From NCBI GenBank assembly GCA_003170275.1, contig PNAM01000078.1, positions 91,082-155,081 on the forward strand: a stretch of DNA of 64,000 nucleotides, read 5' to 3'. The notes under the pieces were generated by a model, which did not search any database, was not told the DNA's origin, and worked only from the letters and a program-made list of their open reading frames with translations. Positions 8,820 through 17,725 of this stretch are shown piece after piece (the stretch's first letter is position 1; each line of letters starts with the position of its first letter). The DNA is from Myxococcales bacterium (GTDB lineage: Bacteria > Myxococcota_A > Polyangia > Palsa-1104). The position numbers were made by a program, and so were the translations under genes.

Positions 8820-9398
8820 ATGGGCGCGAAGGAGGCCGAGCGGCCGTTCCTGCAGAAGGTGAGTGAGTACCTGCTGTCCCTCCCGTTCGATCTGAAGATT
8901 CTTCAGGAGGCTGTGACCGATCCCGATCTCGACCGCGGCGCTCGCGAAATGGCCGCGGGCACGATCGTGCACACCCTCCTGCCTCAGGAGGGCGAGTCGC
9001 CAGGGCGGTACGTCGATGACGTGCTGTTCGTGCGCGCCGCGCTGCAACGCGTAGGCAATGACAGCTCCGAGGGAGCCAAGGCCTTCAAGGACCGCTTCTC
9101 GGACGTCTACGGCAAGCTGGATGAAGATCTGCAAACGTTCGAGCAGTTCCTCGGCGATCTCTGGCCCTGGCTCACGTCCAAGCTGACGTCTTTCCCCAAG
9201 CAGATGTACAAGGGAAAGAAGGCCTCTCAGTACGTGGACGACGAGGAAGCAGCGTCGTTCCTCTACGAGGAAGGTCTCGAGTTTCAGACCAACTACCCGG
9301 TCAACGAGGAGCAGGTGCAGAACCGGCTCCGCAAGGTCGAGACCATCGTCGAGCTCCTCAACAAGCGCCGCGCCGACGAGGCGAAAAAGAAACCGTAG
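8820..9398 (+). CDS. DUF1232/YkvA-like protein
   Basis: 192 aa. The segment DPDLDRGAREMAAGTIVHTLLP followed by GRYVDDVLFVRAAL matches the DUF1232 (YkvA) pattern, here less hydrophobic than usual. The rest is a charged helical extension ending in Lys-rich residues. The ATG at 8820 opens the region with protein-like composition; a much longer reading from 8499 crosses the divergent gene and is rejected. Function unknown. Confidence 0.7.
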   Translation: MGAKEAERPFLQKVSEYLLSLPFDLKILQEAVTDPDLDRGAREMAAGTIVHTLLPQEGESPGRYVDDVLFVRAALQRVGNDSSEGAKAFKDRFSDVYGKLDEDLQTFEQFLGDLWPWLTSKLTSFPKQMYKGKKASQYVDDEEAASFLYEEGLEFQTNYPVNEEQVQNRLRKVETIVELLNKRRADEAKKKP

Positions 9399-9506
9399 GC
9401 AGGCGGCGACGGTGCGAGGCGCGGGCGCGGCAGCGATTCATTCGGGCGGCGATCGTAGCCCGGAGTGATTTGCCCGCTGGGGTCGAGTGTGCCCAGATCC
9501 CCGCCG

Positions 9507-9527
9507 CTCGTCCGCGAACCGGACGAG
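9507..9527. repeat. Perfect 8-bp hairpin in the intergenic region
   Basis: CTCGTCCG-CGAAC-CGGACGAG lies between the DUF1232 gene and the next gene. No U-tract follows on either strand, so it is not a convincing intrinsic terminator; it may be an mRNA 3-prime structure. Confidence 0.4.
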
Positions 9528-9571
9528 GGGAGCTTCGTCGCTCCGCAGTTTTCGCGTAGTTAGTCTGCGGC

Positions 9572-10234
9572 ATGCCCCGTGCTCTAGCGAGCGGCATGCG
9601 CAAATCCAGCCGCCTCGTCGAGTCTCCGGTGCCGCACGAGAATGACTCCGCACACCGACTCCTCTGCAAGCTTCACGGGATCACCGTCGGCCTCTCGGCG
9701 GTCGGGAGGACATGGATGGAGCTGAATCGACTCCACGCCGCGGTGCTTCGAATCAACGACGGTCTCGTATTGATCGCGCATGGCGCATCTCCTGCCCGTG
9801 CGAATCGTCTCTACGATCGATCCATCGCTGCCTGTCGTCAGTCGATCTCGCTGCTCGAGCTCTTGCGTGGCGCGTGCAGCGACGCAGAGCTCGGAGCAGA
9901 ATATCGGGCGGCGCTCACCTTCGCGAGGCGGCTCGAAGGGATCCTCTTGAGCCGCTTGAGCGCCTTGCGCAGTACCCAACGCGCCGTGCCCTTGTTGGTC
10001 CGGGCGCGGCAATCCAACGTCCGTCCAAGAAGCGCCGCGCCGCCAAAAGGCGCCTTCGACACGTCAGGCGAAGCGGCGGAGCGGAAGGAGTCGACCGTCG
10101 CAGTCTTGGCCTCCGAGGTGGGACCGAGCGTTACCCGATCAAAGATCGACGCGTTGAACCGCTCTGATCGGACGGCCGAGAAATCGGCTTCCGACTTCGT
10201 CGATGCGCGCGTCGTCGGTGACGAAGCAGCGTAG
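9572..10234 (+). CDS. Small helical protein, possibly four-helix-bundle type
   Basis: 220 aa. Residues about 30-135 are amphipathic helices, including RSIAACRQSISLLELLRGACSDAELGAEYRAALTFARRLEG in part, a spacing reminiscent of the S23-like four-helix-bundle family; this is a weak resemblance. The last 60 residues look disordered. Codon use is GC-rich at third positions, which supports coding. Its last 96 nt overlap the 3-prime end of murI on the other strand, so the true C-terminus is uncertain. Confidence 0.45.
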   Translation: MPRALASGMRKSSRLVESPVPHENDSAHRLLCKLHGITVGLSAVGRTWMELNRLHAAVLRINDGLVLIAHGASPARANRLYDRSIAACRQSISLLELLRGACSDAELGAEYRAALTFARRLEGILLSRLSALRSTQRAVPLLVRARQSNVRPRSAAPPKGAFDTSGEAAERKESTVAVLASEVGPSVTRSKIDALNRSDRTAEKSASDFVDARVVGDEAA

Positions 10235-10957
10235 CGAGCCGGTTCCACCCAGGCGGCTGAGCCCCAGACGCGCCAGCTCCTCACGCGCGGCCAGCGCCAT
10301 CGCTTCCGCCGAATCGACGAGGACGATCTGGTGGTCGAACAATTCCGATGCGACTCGCTGGAGCACCGTACGCAACAAGGGATAGTGGGTGCATCCGAGA
10401 AGCAGAACGTCGATGTCAGGCGATTGCTCTCGCAGCTCGCCGAGGTAGCGTCGCGCGACCGCCTGGGCGATCGCATCATCCGTCCACCCCTCCTCTGCGA
10501 GTGGGACCAGGAGCGGGCAGGCGTGCGTGGTCACGTGCACGTCGCGGCCCCCCGCCGCCGCCGCAATTGCGCGCGGATAGGCACCCGAGCGAACCGTGCC
10601 CAGGGTTCCGATGACCCCAATGCGGCCCGAGCGAGTTGCTGTCACTGCTGCCAGCGCCCCCGGTTCGACGGCACCAAGCACCGGAACGTCCAATGTCGCC
10701 CGCAGCTCATCGAGCGCGTAGGCAGACGCGGTGTTGCATGCGATCACGATCATTTTGACGCCGTGACCGATGAGAAACTGGGTCGACATCCTCGAGTAGC
10801 GCGCCACCGTTTCCGCACTCTTGGATCCGTATGGAACACGCGCCGTATCACCGAGGTAGATAAGTTCCTCTTCGGGCAGGCGCTCGCTCAAGGAACGGAC
10901 GACCGTCAATCCCCCAACACCACTGTCAAACACCCCAATTGCGGATTCCTTCGTCAC
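10139..10957 (-). CDS. murI: Glutamate racemase
   Basis: 272 aa. It interconverts L- and D-glutamate for peptidoglycan synthesis, without cofactor, using two cysteines. Both are present: Cys74 in VIACNTASA and Cys189 in LLGCTHYPLL. The N-terminal IGVFDSGVGGLTV and GDTARVPYGSKS motifs are family signatures. The 3-prime end overlaps the convergent gene at 9572-10234 by 96 nt. Confidence 0.96.
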   Translation of the reverse strand: MTKESAIGVFDSGVGGLTVVRSLSERLPEEELIYLGDTARVPYGSKSAETVARYSRMSTQFLIGHGVKMIVIACNTASAYALDELRATLDVPVLGAVEPGALAAVTATRSGRIGVIGTLGTVRSGAYPRAIAAAAGGRDVHVTTHACPLLVPLAEEGWTDDAIAQAVARRYLGELREQSPDIDVLLLGCTHYPLLRTVLQRVASELFDHQIVLVDSAEAMALAAREELARLGLSRLGGTGSLRCFVTDDARIDEVGSRFLGRPIRAVQRVDL

Positions 10958-11033
10958 GTTGCCACCCTAGGAGGGCTGCCCGCCCTCTGTCAACCGCACC
11001 AGCCACCTTGACTGGTCCAGCTCGTCACATGTG

Positions 11034-11061
11034 AAAAGGCGTTCCCTTCAAGGGACACGCC
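11034..11061 (-). terminator. Intrinsic terminator for the minus-strand small gene
   Basis: On the minus strand a GC-rich stem (GGCGTGTCCCT paired with AGGGAACGCC, one bulged base, 3-nt loop) is followed directly by TTTT. It lies 65 nt beyond the stop of the 65-aa ORF at 11127 and fits as its terminator. The palindrome TCACATGTGA (11025-11034) abuts it. Confidence 0.5.
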
Positions 11062-11126
11062 ATTCCATCAGCTAGTAATTTCAGCGAGTTGTGGAGGCTG
11101 TGGCAGATTTGGAGGCGGGGGTGTGG

Positions 11127-11324
11127 CTAACGGGCTGCAACGCGGCTGGCGGGCTGGGCAGCCACTACGACTGCCTCCGCACAGCTACATTGCTGATGCG
11201 TGAAGTCCCACAGAAGCTCGAGGAAGGTCCTGGGCTTCTCCTTGAGTTCCCGATAGTAACGCACAATGCCCGGGAAGCATTCGTCGACTTTGTCGAAATC
11301 CGACTCGGTGATGAACCCGCGCAT
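11127..11324 (-). CDS. Small hypothetical protein (65 aa)
   Basis: The start is the second of two tandem ATGs, 5 nt after GGAG. The first 42 residues look like a real folded protein: MRGFITESDFDKVDECFPG, then IVRYYRELKEKPRTFLELLWDF. The last 20 residues are low complexity. The patch around it (about 11030-11420) is visibly less GC-rich than its neighbours, which hints at a different origin. A terminator follows at 11061-11034. No family recognised; it could be a remnant of a longer gene. Confidence 0.5.
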   Translation of the reverse strand: MRGFITESDFDKVDECFPGIVRYYRELKEKPRTFLELLWDFTHQQCSCAEAVVVAAQPASRVAAR

Positions 11325-11421
11325 CATGACTCCGGACAGAGCAAGCGCGGTGCCATCACAGGGACGGAAATTTATGTTGATCTGCGGCCTCGCGACCCCT
11401 AATAAAGGTAGCCCAGCCGGG

Positions 11422-11430
11422 TGGTATACT
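11422..11430 (+). promoter_or_regulatory. Extended -10 promoter for the HD-domain gene
   Basis: TGGTATACT is an extended -10 (TGn plus TATACT), 26 nt before the ATG at 11457. No strong -35 is visible. Confidence 0.45.
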
Positions 11431-11456
11431 CCCCGCTCAGCTGCGCAATCAGAATC

Positions 11457-12371
11457 ATGGAATCGCTTGTCGAGCGCGATGACCCGGCATGGACTCTCCG
11501 GGCCGCCCGGCGCTGTGCAGTCGAAGAACGACTCCCGGCGCCGGAAGTAACTGCCGCAGCCCGCGAGCAGGCGGCGGAGTCACGCCGCCTACCCCTCGAA
11601 ACCGTCCGTAGCGAAATCGAGGGGCTGCTGCTCGGCCGAGGCGTCCACCTCGCACTCCAGTGGCTTCACGACGCAGGCCTACTTTCGGTGTGGCTGCCCG
11701 AGCTGGAGGCCACAGTCGACTTCTCGCAGGAGGCGGGGCGGCGCCACAAGGACGTTTGGGAGCACACCAAGCAGGTTGTCCGGCAGTCGGTGCCCAGGCC
11801 GCACGTCCGCTGGGCGGCGCTGCTGCACGACATCGGCAAGGTTCCGACGCGCACCTTTACGCCCGACGGAGGCGTGCATTTCCACCGTCATTCGGAGGTC
11901 GGTGCCCGGATGTTCGAGGACGTTGCGCGGCGCTTTCAATTCGACAAGCCCACGCGCCAGAAACTGAAGTTCTTGATTCTGCACCACCTGCGTCCAAACC
12001 AGTACGACCCTTCGTGGACCGATGCGGCGGTGCGGCGATTCGATCGCGAGCTGCAAGAGCACCTGGTCGATCTGCTCGACCTGTCGCGCGCGGATATCAC
12101 CTCGGCGCGACCGGGAAAGCGCGCCGCGGGGCTTCGGTCGATCTCCGAGTTGTCGATGCGAATCCAGAGTTTGCGCGACGAGGATGCAAAGCAACCCCCT
12201 CTGCCGACGGGCATTGGTTCCGTGATCATGGAGCACTTTCAGTTGGCCCCGTCGCGCCAGATCGGCGACCTCAAGCGCGCGCTGGAAGAGGCCGTCGAAA
12301 AGGGCGAGCTCGAAGCGCGACGCGACGCCGAGTACTACCTCGCGCATGTCGCGAAGCTGCTCGGCCGCTAG
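11457..12371 (+). CDS. HD-domain protein, CCA-adding-enzyme-like without catalytic head
   Basis: 304 aa. Residues 8-55 (DPAWTLRAARRCAVEERLPAP onward) match the neck/RNA-binding region of class II tRNA nucleotidyltransferases (DPLRxLRAxRF pattern). Residues about 95-190 form an HD phosphohydrolase domain with WAALLHDIGK, H...H...EVGA and LILHHLRP. The N-terminal nucleotidyltransferase head (GGxxRD and DxD motifs) is absent, and no remnant of it is readable upstream. A metal-dependent phosphohydrolase role is likely; tRNA CCA addition is not. Confidence 0.8.
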   Translation: MESLVERDDPAWTLRAARRCAVEERLPAPEVTAAAREQAAESRRLPLETVRSEIEGLLLGRGVHLALQWLHDAGLLSVWLPELEATVDFSQEAGRRHKDVWEHTKQVVRQSVPRPHVRWAALLHDIGKVPTRTFTPDGGVHFHRHSEVGARMFEDVARRFQFDKPTRQKLKFLILHHLRPNQYDPSWTDAAVRRFDRELQEHLVDLLDLSRADITSARPGKRAAGLRSISELSMRIQSLRDEDAKQPPLPTGIGSVIMEHFQLAPSRQIGDLKRALEEAVEKGELEARRDAEYYLAHVAKLLGR

Positions 12372-12445
12372 CTCGGGTCTGGCGGCGCGGGGGCCCGCCG
12401 CTCCGAAAAGTCGCGCACGAGACGATCGCAACGTATCGTGGCTTG

Positions 12446-12964
12446 GTGGGTTGGCATCTCTATCCTCCTGACGTGAATTGCCTTTCGTTGATTGTTCGCG
12501 CCGCTGCGGTGTACGCCTTTCTGATGGTCGGGCTGCGCGTCGCGGGAAGGCGAGAGCTGGGGCAGATGACCAGCTTCGACCTGGTGCTGCTGCTGATCTT
12601 GGCCAACGCGGTGCAGAACTCGATCAATGCAGGTGACAATTCGCTGGTTGGCGGCTTGGTGAGCGCGGTAGCCCTGCTCGTGATCAATTGGGGAATGGGA
12701 TGGGCGGCGTACCGGTGGCGGTGGTTCGAGCGGCTCGTCGAAGGCCGTCCAATCCTGATCGTCTCGGACGGCAAGCTGCACGTCCGCGCGTTGCGGCGCG
12801 AACGGCTGACGCTCGAGGAGCTGCGCTCCGCGCTGCGCAAGCAGGGTATCGAGGGGATCCATGACTGCAAGCGGGTCGTCTTGGAGTCGGATGGGACGCT
12901 GACGGCGGTTCGGGTGGGGATCAAGGTGCACACGCTCGAAGAGCTCGCGCACCCGGACGGGTAA
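12446..12964 (+). CDS. DUF421 (YetF-like) membrane protein
   Basis: About 172 aa. The N-terminal half has three hydrophobic segments with the family signature GLRVAGRRELGQMTSFDLVLLLILANAVQNS; the C-terminal half is the small cytoplasmic DUF421 domain (RPILIVSDGKLHVRALRRERLT). The start is uncertain: GTG at 12446 or GTG at 12473, neither with a clear Shine-Dalgarno. Family members are linked to membrane and stress phenotypes, but the mechanism is unknown. Confidence 0.85.
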   Translation: MGWHLYPPDVNCLSLIVRAAAVYAFLMVGLRVAGRRELGQMTSFDLVLLLILANAVQNSINAGDNSLVGGLVSAVALLVINWGMGWAAYRWRWFERLVEGRPILIVSDGKLHVRALRRERLTLEELRSALRKQGIEGIHDCKRVVLESDGTLTAVRVGIKVHTLEELAHPDG

Positions 12965-12967
12965 CGG

Positions 12968-13678
12968 CTAGCGACGTCGACCGAGAAGACGCAGCATGTA
13001 CAGGAACAGGTTGATGAAGTCGAGATAGAGCACCAGCGCGCCGTGAATCGCTTCTTTGTGATCCTCGTCGGATCCGGCGTTGCCGATCACGTTCAGCTGC
13101 TTGATCTTTTGCGTGTCGTAGGCGGTCAAGCCGACGAAGATCAAGATGCCGAAGTAGGTCGTCGCCCAATAGATCATCGGGCTGCCCAGGAACAGGTTGA
13201 CGATCGACGCGAGGATGAGGCCGAACAGGCCCATCATCATGAAGTTGCCAACGCTGGTCAGATCCCGCTTGGTGAGAAAGCCGTAGACGCTCATCCCCCC
13301 GAAGGTTCCGGCGGTCACGAAGAAGGTGAGTGAGATCGACGCCTTGGTGTAAACGAGAAAGATCACCGACAGGGTCAATCCGTTCATCATCGCGTAGATG
13401 AAGAACAGCGCCGCAGCGCCAACCGCGCTCATGCGCTGAGCCACCGAGGCGAACGTCCAGACCATCACCAGCTCGCCGATCAGAAGGCCGTAGAAGACGC
13501 CGCGGTTGAGGACGATCAACCGAATGGCCGCCTCCGAGCTCGCCACCAGGACTGCGGTCAGCGCCGTCACGCCCAGACCGGCGGCCATGAACGCGTAGAC
13601 CTTGCGCATGAATGCCGCATTCTCGGCGGCGACCTGGGCCTCGGAGAAGCCCTGTTGCTGCACGGCTGGCTGGTGCAT
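12968..13678 (-). CDS. Bax inhibitor-1/YccA family membrane protein
   Basis: 236 aa with a short soluble N-terminus and seven hydrophobic segments. The GLTLSVIFLVYT, TFGGMSVYGFLTKRDL and TAYDTQKIKQL stretches are typical of BI-1/YccA/YbhL proteins, which act as pH-sensitive calcium leak channels or protease regulators in known members. It is convergent with the DUF421 gene (3 nt gap) and lies 23 nt after the stop of the export-gate gene. Confidence 0.93.
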   Translation of the reverse strand: MHQPAVQQQGFSEAQVAAENAAFMRKVYAFMAAGLGVTALTAVLVASSEAAIRLIVLNRGVFYGLLIGELVMVWTFASVAQRMSAVGAAALFFIYAMMNGLTLSVIFLVYTKASISLTFFVTAGTFGGMSVYGFLTKRDLTSVGNFMMMGLFGLILASIVNLFLGSPMIYWATTYFGILIFVGLTAYDTQKIKQLNVIGNAGSDEDHKEAIHGALVLYLDFINLFLYMLRLLGRRR

Positions 13679-13701
13679 GGTCCCTCCCGACCGGAAGGAT
13701 A

Positions 13702-15696
13702 TCAGAACAACCGGATGGTGCCCACGCGCTCGACCTCGACGTCGGGCTCGAGCTCGTGGTACGCGAGCACCGGTAGCCGCGGGTGCTCGGGACTGACCAG
13801 TCGGCGCAGATGGCGTCGCAGGTCGCCGGTCGTCAAGAGGACCGCGCCGCCCTGGGTTGCGAGCTCGCGCTTGAGCGCGGCCAGGATCGATTCTGCAAAG
13901 TCGGGCTCGAGCGCCAGCTGGCCGTCGGCGCGCACCGCTCCACGGACCGCGGCCTCCGTCTCGGCGTCGAGCACCAGCGCTTCGAGCCGTCGGCCGTGCG
14001 CGTGGCGGTGGGTGATCTGCCGCGTGAGCGCCGCGCGCACGCGTTCGGCCAGCACTGCCGGATCTTTCTCGCCATCCTTCTGGCGCGCGAGCGCCTCGAG
14101 AACGTCGCGCAGATCGCGGATTGGCACGCCCTCGGCGACCAACCTGCGCAACACGTCTGCCAGCCCGGCCGCGTCGATGCGGCGCGGCACCACGTCACGC
14201 ACGAGCGCCGGGTAGCGCTTGGACAGCGCTTCGAGGAGCCGCTCGGTCTCATCGAGCCCGAGCAGATCGGACGAGGCGGTCCGTAGCGCGGCGTCGAGGG
14301 CCGCAGCGATGCAATCGACCGCGTCGAGCAGCACCACGCCCGAGACCTTGAGCTTTTCGGCAGACGACAGGGGCACCCAGGCGGCCAGCGCGCCCGTGCC
14401 CGGGTGCTCGGCGGGCTCCCCTTCGAGGCCCGGCGGCAGCGCGCCGGGTCCGACGCACGCGAGCAGGCGCCCGTCGGGAACGAAACCGGTCGCCAGCGGT
14501 AGGCCGCGCAGCCGGACCTGCCAGCCGCGCAGCGGGAGGCGCGCGTCGACCGTCACTTCGACCGCCGGAATCACCAGCCCGAGCTCGTCGGCGAGCGCGC
14601 CCGCGACCGCGCGCAGCCGAGCTTCCAGCCCGAGCGCGCCGACCGGCGGCGCGAGCTGCGGGGCGATGGCGACCTCGAGCACTCGCGGCACGTGCGGCAA
14701 GGAGGGCTGCGCGTCGGCGGGTGGGGGCGTCAACCGGCGTGCGTACAGCGCCAGCGCGCCGAGCCCCACGGCGACGACCGCGAACGGCCACAGCGGCAGG
14801 CCGGGAATGAGCGCCAGCGCCGCCAGGAAGACCGCGGTGAGCGCGAGCGCTCGCGGCCGCAGCAACTGGCGCTCGAGATCGGGACCGAGAGACGTGCCCT
14901 GGTCGGAGGCCACGCGGGTCACGACCAGCCCTGCGGCGGTCGAGATGAGCAGCGCCGGAAGTTGCGAGACCAGCCCGTCACCGACGGTGAGCAGCGTGTA
15001 CAGCCGCGCCGCGCCGCCGAGCGGCAGGCCACGCTGGACCACGCCGATGACCAGGCCGCCGGCGAGCGACAGCGCGAGGATGAGGATGCCTGCGATGGCG
15101 TCGCCCTTGACGAAGCGCATCGCGCCGTCGAGCGCGCCGAACAGCTGCGCCTCGCGCTGCAGCGTCGCACGCCGGGCGCGCGCCTGCCCGGTATCGAGTG
15201 AGCCCGCCCGCAGCTCGGCGTCGATCGCCAGCTGCTGGCCGGGCATCGCGTCGAGCGTGAAGCGCGCGGCCACCTCCGCCACGCGTTCGGCGCCGCGCGC
15301 GATCACGACGTACTGCACGATGGTGAGGATGAGGAACACCGCGAACCCGACGATGTAGTCGCCGCGCACCACGAACTCGCCGAACGAGTGCACGATGCGC
15401 CCGGCGTCGGCCTGCAAGAGGATCAGCCGCACCGTCGAGACGTTGAGCGACAGCCGAAACAGGGTGGTGAGCACCAACAGCGTCGGGAACGTCGACAGCT
15501 CGAGGGTGCGTGCCGAGTACACCGCGACCAGGAGGATCACCACCGCGAGGGCCAGGTTGAGGGTGAGCAGCACGTCGAGCAGCGGGGTCGGCAACGGGAC
15601 GATCATCATCGCCACCACGGCGACGACCATCCCGGCGAGCACCAGCCCACCGGCCGAGCGGGGTCCTTGCGGAAGCGTTAGATCCTCGTCGGACAT
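13702..15696 (-). CDS. Type III secretion export gate protein (SctV/FlhA, FHIPEP family)
   Basis: 664 aa. The N-terminal half has about seven to eight TM helices with the FHIPEP signature RFTLDAMPGQQLAIDAELRAG and VGDGLVSQLPALLISTAAGL. The C-terminal cytoplasmic half, ending about residue 660, is the nonameric-ring domain. The start ATG at 15696 follows GGAAA. The family forms the proton-driven export gate of flagellar and virulence type III systems. No other type III or flagellar gene is in the window, so it is an orphan here. It diverges from the ClpX-like gene. Confidence 0.9.
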   Translation of the reverse strand: MSDEDLTLPQGPRSAGGLVLAGMVVAVVAMMIVPLPTPLLDVLLTLNLALAVVILLVAVYSARTLELSTFPTLLVLTTLFRLSLNVSTVRLILLQADAGRIVHSFGEFVVRGDYIVGFAVFLILTIVQYVVIARGAERVAEVAARFTLDAMPGQQLAIDAELRAGSLDTGQARARRATLQREAQLFGALDGAMRFVKGDAIAGILILALSLAGGLVIGVVQRGLPLGGAARLYTLLTVGDGLVSQLPALLISTAAGLVVTRVASDQGTSLGPDLERQLLRPRALALTAVFLAALALIPGLPLWPFAVVAVGLGALALYARRLTPPPADAQPSLPHVPRVLEVAIAPQLAPPVGALGLEARLRAVAGALADELGLVIPAVEVTVDARLPLRGWQVRLRGLPLATGFVPDGRLLACVGPGALPPGLEGEPAEHPGTGALAAWVPLSSAEKLKVSGVVLLDAVDCIAAALDAALRTASSDLLGLDETERLLEALSKRYPALVRDVVPRRIDAAGLADVLRRLVAEGVPIRDLRDVLEALARQKDGEKDPAVLAERVRAALTRQITHRHAHGRRLEALVLDAETEAAVRGAVRADGQLALEPDFAESILAALKRELATQGGAVLLTTGDLRRHLRRLVSPEHPRLPVLAYHELEPDVEVERVGTIRLF

Positions 15697-15759
15697 GGCG
15701 ATTTCCATGTTCGCCCGTCTGGGGCCCATGTCAACAAACTGGCCCGGGGGCCCGCCCGT

Positions 15760-15789
15760 TGTTACAATCATCAATTGAGGTAACCTCAA
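15760..15789 (+). promoter_or_regulatory. Extended -10 plus 7-bp palindrome covering the Shine-Dalgarno
   Basis: TGTTACAAT (15760-15768) is an extended -10. Immediately downstream, at the predicted transcript start, lies the palindrome TTGAGGT-A-ACCTCAA (15775-15789), which includes the likely ribosome site GAGG 11 nt before the ATG at 15792. It could be an operator on DNA or a small hairpin on RNA. Confidence 0.45.
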
Positions 15790-15791
15790 GC

Positions 15792-16970
<1,179 letters not shown>

Positions 16971-17333
16971 TTGGCCGGCATTCGCGGGATCCACCACGTC
17001 CAGATCTGCATCGCTCCCAACTCGGACGCCGAAGCGCGCCGGTTCTACTGCGGGCTGCTCGGCTTGCGCGAGGTCGAAAAACCCGCGTCGCTGCGCGCGC
17101 GCGGTGGTTTCTGGCTCGCGGTCGGCGACCGCCAGGTGCACGTAAACAGTGAAGAAGGGCCGCGATCGAAGCGCGCCCACGTGGCCTACGAAGTAGACGA
17201 CCTGTCGGAGTGGCGCATGCGCCTTTCGGCCAGCGGGGTGAGCGTGCAGGACGGCGCGGACATTCCCGGCTACCGCCGGTTCGAGTTCCGCGACCCGTTT
17301 GGCAACCGCATCGAGTTCCTCGAGCGGGTCTGA
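16971..17333 (+). CDS. Glyoxalase/VOC-superfamily protein
   Basis: 120 aa with the paired beta-alpha-beta-beta-beta VOC fold: GIHHVQICIAPNSDAEARRFYCGLLGL at the start, a central HVAYEVDD strand and the C-terminal RRFEFRDPFGNRIEFLE. His and Glu positions fit a divalent metal site. The reading frame opens with TTG directly after the TAG of the ClpX-like gene, so they form an operon. Substrate not predictable. Confidence 0.85.
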   Translation: MAGIRGIHHVQICIAPNSDAEARRFYCGLLGLREVEKPASLRARGGFWLAVGDRQVHVNSEEGPRSKRAHVAYEVDDLSEWRMRLSASGVSVQDGADIPGYRRFEFRDPFGNRIEFLERV

Positions 17334-17341
17334 ACACCCAG

Positions 17342-17369
17342 TTGACTCCCGCCTGAATATGGCTAAAGT
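17342..17369 (+). promoter_or_regulatory. Sigma-70-type promoter for the twin-zinc-motif gene
   Basis: TTGACT (17342-17347), 16 nt, then TAAAGT (17364-17369), 38 nt before the ATG at 17408. The leader carries a good GGGAGA ribosome site. Confidence 0.5.
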
Positions 17370-17407
17370 GTCGCGTTCATTCGAAATCCGTAAGGGAGAG
17401 CTTCAAA

Positions 17408-17704
17408 ATGGCCGAAGGCACCGAGAACGTAGAGAAGGCACCGAAGGCGGCGAAGGCGAATAAGATCTCCAAGCCGAAGGCCGAGCAGAAGTGCTCGGTC
17501 GAAGGATGCAAGCGCCCGTATCGCGCCAAGACCTATTGCGTCACCCACTACAAGCTGTGGCGCCGTGGCGAGAACGAGAAGCACAAGGCGCGCTACAAGC
17601 TGTGCTCCAAGGAGGCCTGCAAGAAGATCGCGGGCCGCTGGGGCCTGTGCGACGAGCATCGCGCGACGGCGAAGCCCGTGGGCGAGGCGCCGGCGGCCGC
17701 GTAG
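17408..17704 (+). CDS. Small protein with two identical-spacing CCCH zinc motifs (98 aa)
   Basis: A Lys/Ala-rich basic N-terminus (about 28 residues) precedes two C-x4-C-x9-C-x2-H units at Cys29/34/44-His47 and Cys66/71/81-His84, offset by exactly 37 residues. Between them is a basic YKLWRRGENEKHKARYK stretch. This looks like a tandem zinc-binding, probably nucleic-acid-binding, protein. It has its own promoter and strong ribosome site. The motif recurs in the 89-aa protein at 50856-51125. Confidence 0.85.
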   Translation: MAEGTENVEKAPKAAKANKISKPKAEQKCSVEGCKRPYRAKTYCVTHYKLWRRGENEKHKARYKLCSKEACKKIAGRWGLCDEHRATAKPVGEAPAAA

Positions 17705-17725
17705 CCGCCATGAAATCGACGCAGC

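Noticed and set aside
9584..10012. Minus-strand ORF (142 codons) opposite the small helical protein
   Set aside because: Lacks hydrophobic periodicity; the plus-strand frame has better codon use and helical pattern.
12386..12405. GCGGCG/CGCCGC hairpin after the HD gene as a terminator
   Set aside because: No U-tract follows on either strand and downstream transcription continues into the DUF421 gene.
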